Positions 1 to 12,802 of a stretch of DNA of 64,000 nt are shown in pieces. The DNA comes from Albula goreensis. Its lineage: Eukaryota; Chordata; Actinopteri; Albuliformes; Albulidae. The notes under the pieces were generated by a model. That model searched no databases. It was not told the origin of the DNA and was given only the letters and a program-made list of their open reading frames with translations. Position 1 is the first letter of the stretch; each line of letters starts with the position of its first letter. Both the position numbers and the translations under genes were made by a program. The stretch covers positions 62,371,047-62,435,046 of the forward strand of contig CM040741.1 in NCBI GenBank assembly GCA_022829145.1, read 5' to 3'.

Positions 1-1627
1 AGGGAGAATTTGTGTTCACGTGCGCTGTGGGCCTTGTGCCTTTTACAATTGCTGGCAGAAAACAACTGCATATATAAAAGGTCATATTTTGGAATGTTTT
101 CTCCCACTACATAATTTGGTTGTTGTCACAAATGTTAAAACTCATATTCCAGTTCAAAAACACATTAACCATGCTGATGAGGTGCACATTAGCGGTTTAG
201 CAGGCACAGCTCGCGCGATGCACGCTGAGAAATGGCAGCTGGGGTCGCGGCCGAGGTGAGCAGATAAAGCTGCTGAGAAATTCACAGCAGAACCGCATCA
301 CTTTAGGGGGACGCGTAGGAGGCGATGACTAACTGCCACTCGATGTGGAGAAAGTGCTGCGAAACACCGGCCTAACGGATGGATGCTGTCCTGACACAAG
401 GGCGCTACCTGTAGTGTACACGAGTCGGCTGAATGCTGAATGATTTGCCGGATGAAAGTGGAAAAACAAGAAATGCCGGCAACATGCTATCACATTTAAA
501 ATGTTTCACGATGGGTTTCATTTAGCTTTGTTTGTTTTTTGGTTTTCTGTTTTAGTTTTCAGCATTTCCGGTTTAATTAGGGTTCTGGGATGTGTGAATA
601 CATTCAGTTAGTATTTACATGACAAAACAATTTCTCCACCTCTGCATTTTCATTTGGGACCGTGTCTGGGAATTGAAAGTTTATGACACTGCCCTTATTG
701 TAGGTAAACAAGCCTTATTACCCTATGGGAGATACTGTAAGTTAGCTAAATGAAACACAGCTCTTGAAAAGAGCTTTGGAAAATGGTTGCTTCATTATAT
801 GAATATGTTGGTTTACATAATAACTCGTGCTTAAGCATAACGATGATTATGGGGTCTATCTTTTATTTAGGGCACATGTAAGCCAGTAAAAATGTTTATC
901 ATAAAAAAAAAACGTTTCAGTATTTATTTTCTTAGCAGTCCTCCACATCCAGAATGACCTACATCATTTGTATTTGACTTATAATCCAGTTATACACTGG
1001 GATATTTACAAAAGCAAAAGCACTTTGGGTAAGTGCCTTCCCTCGGTTGAGATACAAACAGTACAACCTTGCATTTGTACCTGAAGCTGTCTCATTCGAC
1101 CAGATATAGGACACTGCTTCCCACTGTTAATGAGTCACTATGGCAGCTGAAGGCAGCGGAGTGGCCAGTGTGATCCAAAAGAACGGTATCACTGTAAGCC
1201 GGTCTCAATTCCCCCCCTTGTGTGGGATCAAACTCGGACACCTCTCCAACTATCTGGGGTTGACTATTTTGGGCCTGTTCCTGCCCATGATATTTCTGAA
1301 TACTGTGGAACAGTGTGTTACCCCCAGACCCCATGGTGATCCTTTAAAGTGCAAGGTCCCCTATTTGCCACCACAAGTCACATGGTCGCCGACAAACAGA
1401 GCCTGTTATAAAGGTCAGCAGGGCTCGGTTTTTGTGTGTGTGGGGGTGAACTTTGCCTATGTGACCAAGCTGCTAGATCAGTATATATGCGTGTGTGTGT
1501 GTGTTATATCTATGAATATGGTTAGCTGGGTTAATGTGTGCGTGTGTGTGTGTGTATTTCGTCTATGGATACGGTAAGATGGATTGGTGTGTGTGTGTGT
1601 GTGTGTGTGTGTACACATGTGTTGTAC
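1..1627 (-). other. erbin: erbin intron after the eighth coding exon (partial)
   Basis: This is the 5' part of an intron that continues past the window edge. I looked for the next LRR exon (family wording LKxLTxLKxDENQLMYLPDSIG) on the minus strand and found none. Contents are ordinary unique sequence, GT/CA arrays at 1489-1612 next to the donor, and no other gene that I can support. Confidence 0.75.
1489..1612. repeat. GT/CA microsatellite with a diverged duplicated unit of about 50 bp
   Basis: The segment holds three GT blocks (about 1491-1504, 1536-1556 and a pure (GT)13 at 1587-1612). The spacers between them are related: CTATGAATATGGTTAG versus CTATGGATACGGTAAG. The block therefore looks like a diverged tandem duplication around a GT core. 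Confidence 0.8.
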
Positions 1628-1772
1628 CAATAGATCCAGGCAGCTGAGTCAGGGCATTGTTGGAAAGGAGCAGGTCCTGCAGACTTTCACAGCCTGAGAT
1701 CTGCTCATCCACCATCTCCAGGTTGTTCTTGGACACGTCCAAGTAAGACAGCTGCTTCAGTGTCCCAATCAT
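1628..1772 (-). CDS. erbin: erbin eighth coding exon (residues 225-272 plus one base)
   Basis: The 145-nt exon has acceptor TGTGCGCAG before 1772. It reads [20 protein letters not shown], then [20 protein letters not shown] and LTQLPGSI, about two LRR units. The donor ATTG|GTACAA after 1628 is weak, matching the consensus only at +1 to +3. One base of codon 273 remains for the next exon, which is not in the window. A CA repeat lies 15 nt inside the following intron. Confidence 0.94.
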
Positions 1773-4700
1773 CTGCGCACACATACACACAGAACACAGA
1801 GTCAAACTTCCCCCTCACACTGTAGATCCATGGAAACCGAAATAGATGTGGTGTCGTGCTGAAAAGTGAAGAAGGCTGAAAAAAGGCAAGGAAGGGAAAG
1901 AGAGAGGGGAAATGGAACTTCTAAACAGTGTAAAGCTTGGGGCAGCTATTGGGTAGTAGGAGAAAAAAAGGGGAAGATAAGAGAAAAACCAGATAAGAGA
2001 AAGAACATGCACAGAGACAAATGTAAAAGCACAAGCATAAAACATCCAACACATACATCACTCATCCAAATCCCGTGCCTCACACAATGGCAGACAGTAC
2101 CTCTGCTTTGGCCAGAAATAATAGAAATACTCTTTCTGCCGTAATTACTGAGTGAAATTAATAAACAGAAGGGAAGAGGGCAATGAACTCCCGGTGCACA
2201 TGGGGGGTTTGAATGTCTTACGGAATGCCCTGACAGTCTGACAATCACAATCAGATTTTTTTTTTTTTGTAATTCTGAGACCTGCTGTCACTCACATTGA
2301 TTAAACTGCATCCAACTTGCTGCTCTCATGGGTCCCAGCACAAGAAGCTTAATCAAAATGCTAATAAACGGACAGAATCTAATTTCAGGAGAAAGCATGT
2401 GGGCCGGGACACCCCTCCATACCCAAAGGAAAACTCTGATTTGGAACAGACACAAGTGGGTGTAGATAAAAAGTGCCCATGACTTTATTATTTTACTTCA
2501 AGGAAATTCTAGCATTTGCTGCATTCTGGAGCTGGGCTGTGATTGTGTTCAGTTCTGCAGTTTGCTTTCAGCTTTTCTTTAATGCAGTCTGGACTCACTA
2601 ATCTTAATCCGGGGGTGGCAGCCAGTAATTACTGTGAGCTGTCGCAACACTCATAGAGAGCTAACGCTTTAATTATGACCCATTTAAAACAAGCTGGCCA
2701 TTTCAATAAGAAAAATCACAAGGCCCCATGGATGCAGAGGCTAAAATGGCTTCCAAAGCGATCTTCCCATTGAGGAATGTATCGCTGAAAAGACTTCTTA
2801 TTACAATGTATTTAATAGATTTGCATATGATTTAATAAAATGTGAAAAGTAGTTATGGTACTGTGCTCTATGAAATAGAGAAAATAGAAGAGGAAAAAAA
2901 AAAAAAAACAGAGTCCAGTACAAGCTGTATTCACTTGTATTTTCTGTAAAAGGCTTAAAGAATTTGTCAGATATAGAAATATAAAAAAAAAATCATAATG
3001 GATAAAATGAAAGGGATCCACTTTACATTACTAAGTTGGCCAGCGCAAATAAATATTTATTTAGATTCAAAGGAAACCAGCAGGAAGAGATTAAACACAA
3101 TATCAAGGTGATTTTCATGGGCAAAAACAGCATGCAGTCAAAGATAAGTGTACAATACTCAGTGGAGCACAACAGATAATAACGCATCCAAAAGTTACTC
3201 TGCGATGCAAATTGGTGTCGACTCAAACCAAGATGCACGTTCTGCGACTTTGGCTCCGTTTTAAGAATCGAAGCCCTGAAAGCCCTGAAGGACTGTTAAC
3301 AGATGGAAAAAGGAAGAGGAACATACAGCACACTGGCAAAGCGAGGGAGAGCTGAGAGAGAGCTGAGGCGAGAACACAACGTTTTTTTTTTTTTTTTTTT
3401 TTTTTTACCCCTGGTAGGAAAGTCAGTCTGTTCCCATCCATCCACAGCTCCTTGATTCCTGTTAGCTGCTCCAAAACCTCAGGCTGGAGAGGGAGAGGAA
3501 ATAACCCGTTTCAGTCAGGCTCGAGCTCCAACACAGTTATACACTGCACCACAGCAGCTCCAGTTAGCTAGCCACAGTATGCACTTATGGAATGTCCTAT
3601 CTGTGCTACAACTGCATCGCTGGCAGGAAGACACTCAAACGGGCGGACATATAACAAAACCAGGCTGTTCTCTCTTTCTCACACACACTTCTGAGGCATA
3701 ATTTATGGCTTTCTTTTTAATTCCAAAGATACAGTTTGAGCTGGAGATGATGTGGAGTGATATCCAAACCACATGACAGCGTTCAATGCTGTGAGAGAGT
3801 GTTCAGAGTTTCTGCGGTGGGACCGTACAGGGCTGTGAGTCTGAGTTCTGGGAGGGAGGCCTCTGCCGTGCCCTTGGGAAATTTCGGGAAAGGTCCGAAC
3901 CCAGATCAATAAAAATGTCAATAAACGGATAATACATTAAAAAGAGAACCTGAACATGTGCCTGTGTTATGTAACATGAGTAAAGTGATGCTAAAAACCA
4001 GAGGAAACTTTTATGGTAGAGGAAAAGAATTTAGAGGCATCCCTGCTCAACCACAGCACTGTATGAGCTTAGACTTTATGTATTGCTAATTATCACCAGA
4101 TGAACAATGCACAATTCAGCATTTACAGCATTAATTAATTAAAGCAGTAGTCTAAATCTCCAACACCCAATCACCCAGCAATGGACAGATCAGATTACCC
4201 AATCTGATTGGCTGAAGTGTAATTGGAGGACTGTAATAAAAGCTCTCATCCCTTTGCCACAGCAGCAGTCTGAACTCACCACTTCCGTGAACTCGTTGCT
4301 CCCCAGGTCCAGCCTCTCCAGCTGGGTCAGCTTATGCATGCTTCTGCAAGGAGGAAGGAAAGGGAGGTCAGCACACCGGCACCTACAGCATGGCCATGCA
4401 ACATCCAGGGGACACCTTATTAAAAGGTTCACAATCGAATCCATGGCGACACTCGATATCGAAGTCAAACTGGAGGCTCAAAGTGTCCATGGTCCATTTC
4501 TGTGATTTACTTTCAATCAGGTGTGAACTTAGGCCAGGGTGCACTCATTTTAAAACTCAGTAAAATGAAAACCCTCTTTGACTCAAATTAAGCACTCCTG
4601 GGGTAAAACTCACCACAACCCAGCAGACACTAAGGCCTACTGTGACTGTAGTCCGAAATACCCAATTTACCTGGAGAGGATGGCTGATGCCAGCAGGTCT

Positions 4701-6762
4701 ACAGTGCTATGAAAGAGTGGACATTGCATTGCCTGTCTACAGAGGCTTGAACCATTCAGGATCCAACTACAATCAGGTGAGTATGCATTGAATGGAATCC
4801 ACCTGAAGTGAGGCCGAAACAAAGAACTCTCACCTGGATCTAAATTACTGAAAGGGCTGAAAACGCTGCAGTGAGTGGTTCATCTCCATCTCTGTAAAAA
4901 TTAGAGATCTGTGTGCCTGGGTGCCAGCTGACCCTTGAGTAATGCAACACCATTTGTAATGTGAACTAGGTTTCTACAACCACTTTGCCTCCCCCCCCCC
5001 AGCCCCCAGGCCTCCTGGAAGCAAAACAAAGAATTCAACACCATGAAAAACCCTTTGTTGATGCATGAGCATACAGGACATTGTTTCATTTATGGTTGCA
5101 AAACACAGTTAGATAATGACATCTGCTATCCACAGCAAAGCTTCCTGTGAGACCAGGCACTTCACATTTAATCCTGCCATCTATCCGGTAATGAGCTCGA
5201 TTGAAAAGCGGGAGAGCTTTCCGCCCGTCTCTGACACACAGACACACAATGGAGCCGTGGGCAGCAATACAGAGGGCTAATTGAAAAACATGGCAGTTCG
5301 TTTCATGAGCGGAGAGCAAAATCCACCTGAAAGGTACATAGACGTAGCACTCGGCTAACGGCTACAGCTCAGCCCCCAGAGGGCCAGGAATCTTTCGTTT
5401 TTTTGGTCTCCAATGCTAGCACGCATTACAAGCGGATAAACGCTGCACCCACCGAGGTCGCATTGTGGAGACCAGGATTAGCGACCTCAGTGTGCTACTG
5501 GAGAGGGCTCCACCTCCACCTCTACCACTGACAGCTACAGGCACATCCACTGAGTTAATCCACATCGTACGATACTGTAAGCACTTCCCTGCATGTGAAA
5601 GTGTCGTCCTTGCGGAATAGTGAAAAAATGAAAGAAATAATGAAAGGTTATTAAGGTTATCCTAATTAAGTGTAAGTGTTTGTACCGTGGGACATGAGGT
5701 CCTTCCTGTTGCAGATGTAAAAGTCTAATTTATCTTACGGGTATTAACAGGCCGGCGTGTGAACTTACTGATCTGTGAGTGGAAACAGAAACACTTCATT
5801 CTGTTAACATTTTCACTGGTAATTACACAAACTTGAGCCGTTAACTGTGGCTACTTCCAGCTGTCAGGCACATTTCAAATAATGTAAAATACTTATTTAT
5901 ACTGAGGGGAAGGTTGGGGCAGAAAGTTGATACCTGCTCTCTGAATCAACACAAAAATGTGAAGAGGCAGGCAGGTGGACAATAAACACTTTCTCATATT
6001 TCCACACTATATTAGTTTTCTGTTGGGGACAGAGAAGGAAGTATTTATTTAAAGATTTGTGTAAACAATTTGTTGTTTTATTTTTTATGCTCAACACGCT
6101 CCTCAAGACAGCGATTTCCTCACACACCTTCCTCACCTCTTCAACCACCTGACATGGTTTTTTTTTTGTTTGTTTTGCATGAACAGAAGAGGAAACATGC
6201 TGTTCATTCAAATGTACGTGTGTGGTCTATCTCCAGGGCTGTATCACAACTGTGGTAGATAGCTTCAACATGCAAAGGCAAAAAACAAATTATGGAGAGG
6301 AATGTAGAACATTCTAGTCTCGTCTCTATCCAGATAAATAAGTTTTAAAGTTCCATCTATATACCTAAATGGGACTGTGAGGGGGGGGGGTTTAATGTTT
6401 TAGCATTGTAGCATCAGGCCTGTATGTTCAAGTGTATGAGTCTCTATGGGCTGCAGTATAATATAATGCTCAGAGAACTGGGATTGTAACTCAGACGCTG
6501 TATATTCAAGTCCCAGGTGAGGTGTTGCTATTGTACCCTTGAGCAAAAGCACTTAACCTGAACTGCTTCAGCAAATATCCAGCTGTAAAAATGGATCAAA
6601 TGCAAACAACCGAAGCTGCGTAACTCGCTCTGGATAAGAGCATCTGCTACATGCCTAAAATTCCAAGCAACATGTCTGTGTAATGTGGAGGTAAATGTCA
6701 AGCCAAGCTGGGCTGAAAGGCATGGTCATGTCATTATGTTCTTATATTCTATGCGTCTGTGA

Positions 6763-6810
<48 letters not shown>

Positions 6811-9362
6811 CGAAGTTAACCTCCCTCATTTGGCTTGATTTTCTCTCCTTCATCCTCAACACAAGCTGAACCATTCATCGCATGATATAAACAGGTCTCA
6901 GGACATTGAGCTTCACTGTTATGAGCACTAAGAGGGGGAGTTATCCCACCCCCCAAACCCATCACTTTAAAGCCCCTGAAACAGACATAAGCCCACAAAC
7001 AGGACAAAGGCCGAGCTCTGGTTACAAAACCTGCCCCGGCCCGTGGCAGGGGGTGCCGATTATGTAAAGCGGTGCAATCCGATGCCATGGGGACTGGGAC
7101 AGCTCCTTCCGCCCCTCCTTCAGTCTTCTCTTACATAAACCTGGTCTGTTGGACCTTACCCCCTGGCTGGCTGTCTGGAAACTGTGTTGTGTTTTCATCC
7201 TAGATAGGCATCCTCAGTAGGAGGACAGTGAAAGTATCCACTTACTTTGGCAACATCTTCAACTGGTTCTCTCTCAGCTCCAAAATCTGCAGTTTGGTTA
7301 ACCTGGAGAGGGGAAAAAGACAAATTAAAAGACTTCAGTTAGATGTTACTAATACTTTATTGCAAATACAGTCTTCTCAGTTTTTATATCTGCTGAAGAT
7401 ATATTGCAGGGAAATTTAAGCAAGTCGTTATCACCATTGTCAGAAACCGTTCTAAATTTCCCAGCCGGACTGAAACATGGCAAGCTATTTACAGGTGGAA
7501 TCTCAAGTGTTTCAAATAGTGTGCCTAATTTGTGTGATCTGGGAGTTGATCGGATCTGGTTCAGAAAAACACATACCGGACTAAACAGCTTCTAAATAAG
7601 TTTATACCTCTAGATCTCACCACAATGTACAGAGCCCTAACATACTAATTTTGCAATGTTATGTCCTCGGATCAACAGGCTCACAAACCAGCTACAGGAG
7701 CTCACATGTGAGGACAAACAGTTGGACTGTGCTGTCGAGTCACCAGTTTCAATCACACTTGGGTGCTAAGCCTCAGAGCCAGGAAGTGAGAATGCACTGA
7801 GCTGTGTGGGATTGAACTTCCTTTCTGAGATGATAAAGGGGCAGGCCTAAACTGCTGTTGGACTTCACACTCCATGTGATGACGTGCGCTCAAAACAGAT
7901 GTGTCAGGTGTGTGTGTGTGTGCGTGTGTGTGTTGGAGGGCTTGAAGGGTGGGTGTTGAAATTCACTCTGACAAATATGCTATCCCACCCCCAAAAAAAT
8001 ATCCGATCACTATGATGCTGGTACTGCATTGACTTACCTGCCAAAATTGGCTGGGAGAAACTCTAGGAAGGCATCATTCAGGTACAGCTGAGTCAGACTG
8101 AGCAACTGAGTGAAGCCTTCTGGGAGCCTGTGGAGACATGGGAAACGTAGGCAGTTAGCACATTGCACAGACACATCAGCAAGTGAGGGAAGCAGGAAAA
8201 CAAAAACACACTCTCTCACATACAGTTTAGTTTGGAAGTATTTAATATTTTCCTACTTGATACACATCATTCGACCGTGCAGGAGGTAAACTGTTTTATT
8301 AATGTTTTATCTTGCACGCAATAGTGATTTGTGCTTGAAGCTGCACAGAAAGATGGACCACTGACACTGTTACACTGTGAGACCTGTGGAGGTGTCACAC
8401 CACCATGCAATAAGGTGACAGACGCTGACTCATGTCAAAACACTGATGCAGTTACAGATAAAACTGCTGACATGCATCAGAACAAGCAGACAACACCAAA
8501 GTGTACTGTGCTGTACATTAATTCAACATGGTGCATACAAGTGTAGGAATAAGAGGACACATTTTTTTCTGTATAATGCAGTGTATTAACTCAATACAAC
8601 CAGATAGATTAATGGATAAATAACAGTATTAGAAGATAAAACAACATACATTACCACAGCAAATTTATGTATCATATTCATATATGTGATATGTACAGCA
8701 TACATATGTCTTCTAAATGTCAGATATTAACTTACTTGGAGATAGGATTCACACTTGCTTCAACGATGGCCAACACCTTGCAGTTCTTGATATTTTCTGG
8801 GAACTCCTGGATGCCTATAAAAATCAATCGAACGAAGTGCGTTAGAAAGGGCTATGCTCCCGTAGCGAACATCAGCATCCCAGATATTGCCCTCTTTACA
8901 GTGAATTCCCTCACAAAATGAAGCGAGCGCCTGCATTACTGTTCTAACCCATAACAAAGCATCCTCACTGCGCTCATTTTCGTAATTTCTCAGTCTTTAT
9001 GGCCGTCTTTGTTCAGACCGAGTGAAGCCTGACGTACAGCTCTCCGGTGGGGGTGAAGACAAGAGGAAGATGGAGTAGAGAGGGCAGGGGAAAAGAGGAG
9101 GCACAGAGGTGGTTAAGAAAGGAAGGATGAGAGAGGGGGAAAGAGAGCACTATTTACAAAAAGACATGACAGCATTAAGAAGCAGAGGTACTCTGTGGAA
9201 CAGATCAGGGCCAGTTTCTCAAGGGTAAAAACAAGGGGAAAGTGGTGTTTGGTAAGCCCTTTTAAATCATCCTAGAACTGAGTGCCTCAGTGCTGGGCAG
9301 CACCATTCCACTGTAAACAACCAGAGGAGATGAGTGCTTGGATGAGACATCTGTTTAAAAAA

Positions 9363-9393
<31 letters not shown>

Positions 9394-12300
9394 CACATTG
9401 ACAGTGCCAGAGTTAAGTCTGCAGGTTCTCATAAAAACTTCCGCAAAGGAGGGATTAGCCTTGGGGTTAACCACAATGTTTTGTATTCACCTAGCTTCAG
9501 ATAGCATGCTTCTTCTCTTTGAAAATAACCATATGGAGGAGCTAGCACTGCAGTGAAATGGCTGCTGTGGACTGCATGCTTTCAGGCCTATCACCTAGTC
9601 AAATGTAATTATTTCTTTCAATATTAGCTTTTTTACCCACAATTCCATGCACACCACAGCCAAGGTAGAAGAGAGAAAACCTTTCCCTTGTGCATCCATG
9701 CATTACAATTTACAATTCAAATCTGTATTCCCCAGAGATAAAAACATACAATTTTAATTGAGTCTATTTGGTTTTAACATGAGATACCATTTTGGCGTGC
9801 ATAATTTATAGCACAGAAATGTTTTTTAATTCAGCCATTACCCATTTACTGTTGCTGTTGGCAGGGGCCACCACAACCCTAAATGACACCCTGTGGTAAA
9901 ACCACGCCACAGTCTGTGTCGAGGAACCCCCCCAAGGTAAGAGCTGCCAACGCAGCCATTTCACATCTGTAGTGACTGCATCTCTCATACCAACTGCAGT
10001 ACACAGTGCAGCACTGGCTAAACAGGGGGTGTTGGGCTATAGCCCTGAGGCCGGAAGTGTCAGCTGGTTTTTGGGTATACTTCAGCACTTGAGCCATTCA
10101 TTTGTGTCACTGACTGGAAGAGTCCATACACATTGTTTCCAAGGATTTCAAGGGACAAGTTCACCTAAGTGTCGACCTCTTAAATGAACACTGTGACAGG
10201 AGGATGAGGTTTTCCCAGATGACTGTGCTGTATGGGACGGCTCTACCATTCACTGTAGCACAGGGATATTCAATTCCAGTCAGGTAGGGACATCTACAGG
10301 TTTTTTGAGTGCTCCAGCCCTTAAGTGAATCCACTTAATTGAAGCCACTGACTGCCTTAAGGGCCTACACACCTTGCTCCTGGAAAATATGGCTTCCAAA
10401 TGTAAAAGAGGCCACAGAAAACTGGCAGACGCTCTCTAAGACCCATGTTTGACACCCTGAACCTAGACTAACTTTCTCTTGCCTGACTGATACCATGGCT
10501 CACAACTACACAAATAAACCTTGGTGTATTCTCACACACCAATCATATTCAGAGGTTCACCACCCTTCCAGCCAGCTATAGGGGCTTTTTATTCAAGCTC
10601 TGAGCTGCACATGAGAGGGGAGAGGGGAGAGGGTGAGGCCCTTCTTTTTCCATTATCATTTCAAATAAACAAGCGTGGCACAGGAAGTCAAGTTTGTCTC
10701 ATGCATGTTCCTGAAAGAGGAGCTCAGCCGGGAAAGGAACAAACGGTTCTGTGCTCCGACACCGAGGTACTAAGACACACTGCCTCTCCAAGTTCAGTTC
10801 ATCACTGTTCTCATGCGTGGAACACAATACCGCGCTCAATATTATGCAACTCAAAAGCAGACACACGCACAGCCTACCGACACCTGGTGACCACAAGGAA
10901 GGGGGGGTTGCATTACCCAACTTGCTTTGAAATGAGATGTCAAAGCAGGAAGTAATTACTTTTTCACTGTATGTAAGCAAATTATTGGGTAATATGCTTA
11001 AAAATGTAAGGCAGGGTGAAATGCATACTTAAGTAATATGTCAAACCAAAAAAAAAAAAAAAAAAAAACAAAATCATCAAAGCCACATAGTCACTACAGT
11101 CACAGAGGAACCATAGTAACACTGTGGTCACTGTTACAGCTACAGTAGTCAAGTATCTCAAAATCATACAGCAGCAGATGTTTGTGCACTAAACAGTATT
11201 TTTTATTTCCTGGATCTGGCATTCATAAATCTAGACATCCAAAAACAGAGACGCAACTCAAACATGAAACTGAAAGCGTAACTGTGCAACGTCAATTTCA
11301 GCCCCCGAAAGGTGGCCATCCATAAAGTGGCCCAGGCACAAAATTGGTTAATTTCTGCACTGCAAAGCACTCTAGCTGCAACAGGGCCACCTGTGAGAGG
11401 GTAATAGCTGACAAGGGGCCAGCTGAAGATTGAGAGAGAAAGAGAGGGGAGAGAAAAAAAAAACAAAAAAACTGAAGAACGTTTTTAGGAGTCCCACCCA
11501 CAGAAGGGCATGACTCAGCCAGGCATGAGATACCTTTAGCAAAAGCCCTCCATGCACTAGAGACAGCACAATCTCGCTGTCCAAGCTCTCTCTTGCGCCA
11601 AAAACAATCAGACTCCTGCTCACTGAACCACTTGATTCCTGGAGAGGATGAATGCATGGGAGAAAGCGTAATCAATCAAGCCCGAGTGCTGAGCTCCACC
11701 AGCACACAGCCCTCCTCAGGGCTAATCTAAGATTAAAATTAATTCCGTTTAAGACAAACTCAAATATTTTAACAGACGAAAACAAGCCAGACATTTAATA
11801 TCCAACATCAGGTGGCCTTTTTCAAGGCAAACATGTTGCTTTTACTCTTTGTGCTGTGTGTTCAGGTCCAAATGCTCTTCTGAGAAACCGAATGACAACC
11901 TGATATCAAATCCTTTGCATTACATTTACTCGATTTCACTTTTTAGTGTTATATCATACAACACAACTACATAACTATATGTTGTTTTGATTCATCTTAT
12001 GTACCTCTGTAATTCAGGCTATGTATTGGGAATCAAACCTGCAACCTCTAAGTTACAAGCGAAGTTTTCCCCATCTATTTAAACAAGTTTGTTAGAATCA
12101 AAACTTCAGTCATTTTCTTTGTTTGATCCATTTGATTTCGTTGTACCTCTGAGGAAAGGGACCTAATGAAGAGTTATGACTCAGGAGATCACATACAGGC
12201 CGAGTTCAGGGGAGGTAAGCACATAGCGACAGGGGCTTAAGTACTTCATACCCGGGACAGCAGGGGCGTGCACAGGAAAGAGGAGCAGAACTTGGATGCG

Positions 12301-12771
12301 GACCAGCAAAGGGCATGGGACGGTAAGGCAGGGTCCCCATTCTTTCACAAAGTCATGCATAATTAAGCGCTGTTCCCTACAGCTGCAACCTTCGCCAGCT
12401 CGGTGAAAAAGGATTCTTGCTCATTTCTGAAAGAGGCACGTGTTCTGTCGAGTGCACTTCTGCAGTGACTCAGACCTCAGGCCCATGGAAGGGAAGCCTT
12501 GAAGTGTTTGACTATGAAGTCACCGAGCAGCGATTCTAATTATTTGTGGAGAGACTAGATTTTGCCCCTCCCAAGATTAATGAAGCACCCCCCCCGCCTC
12601 ACCCCCAATACACCAATAGATGCAAATACAGAGCAGGTTTTATGGGCGTATTTTAGTACTATGTTTAAATTTGACCATGTTAAATACCAGGTCCCCTGTC
12701 ATAAGACAGATTGCCATTAAATTAAAGAAGGAGGCCTGTAATTAATAGCGAAAATAGGGTAACCATATTTC

Positions 12772-12802
<31 letters not shown>

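Larger units (their letters stand above)
4344..7245 (-). other. erbin: erbin intron between coding exons 5 and 6
   Basis: A 2902-bp intron with GTAAGT donor and CAG acceptor. It contains a SINE (6445-6660), a (GT)22 array (6765-6808), a pair of interleaved inverted repeats (5404-5488), and otherwise unique sequence. The 6816-7088 region is GC-richer but shows no exon. Confidence 0.8.

Noticed and set aside
1-1627. The ninth coding exon of erbin
   Set aside because: No minus-strand segment encodes the expected next repeats (DENQLMYLPDSIG type), so the exon must lie outside the window.
6445-6660. tRNA gene
   Set aside because: Only degenerate promoter boxes are present, and they are followed by a SINE body and tail; no cloverleaf can be formed.
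10521-10955. A 144-codon plus-strand open frame
   Set aside because: It is antisense to an erbin intron and resembles no known protein.
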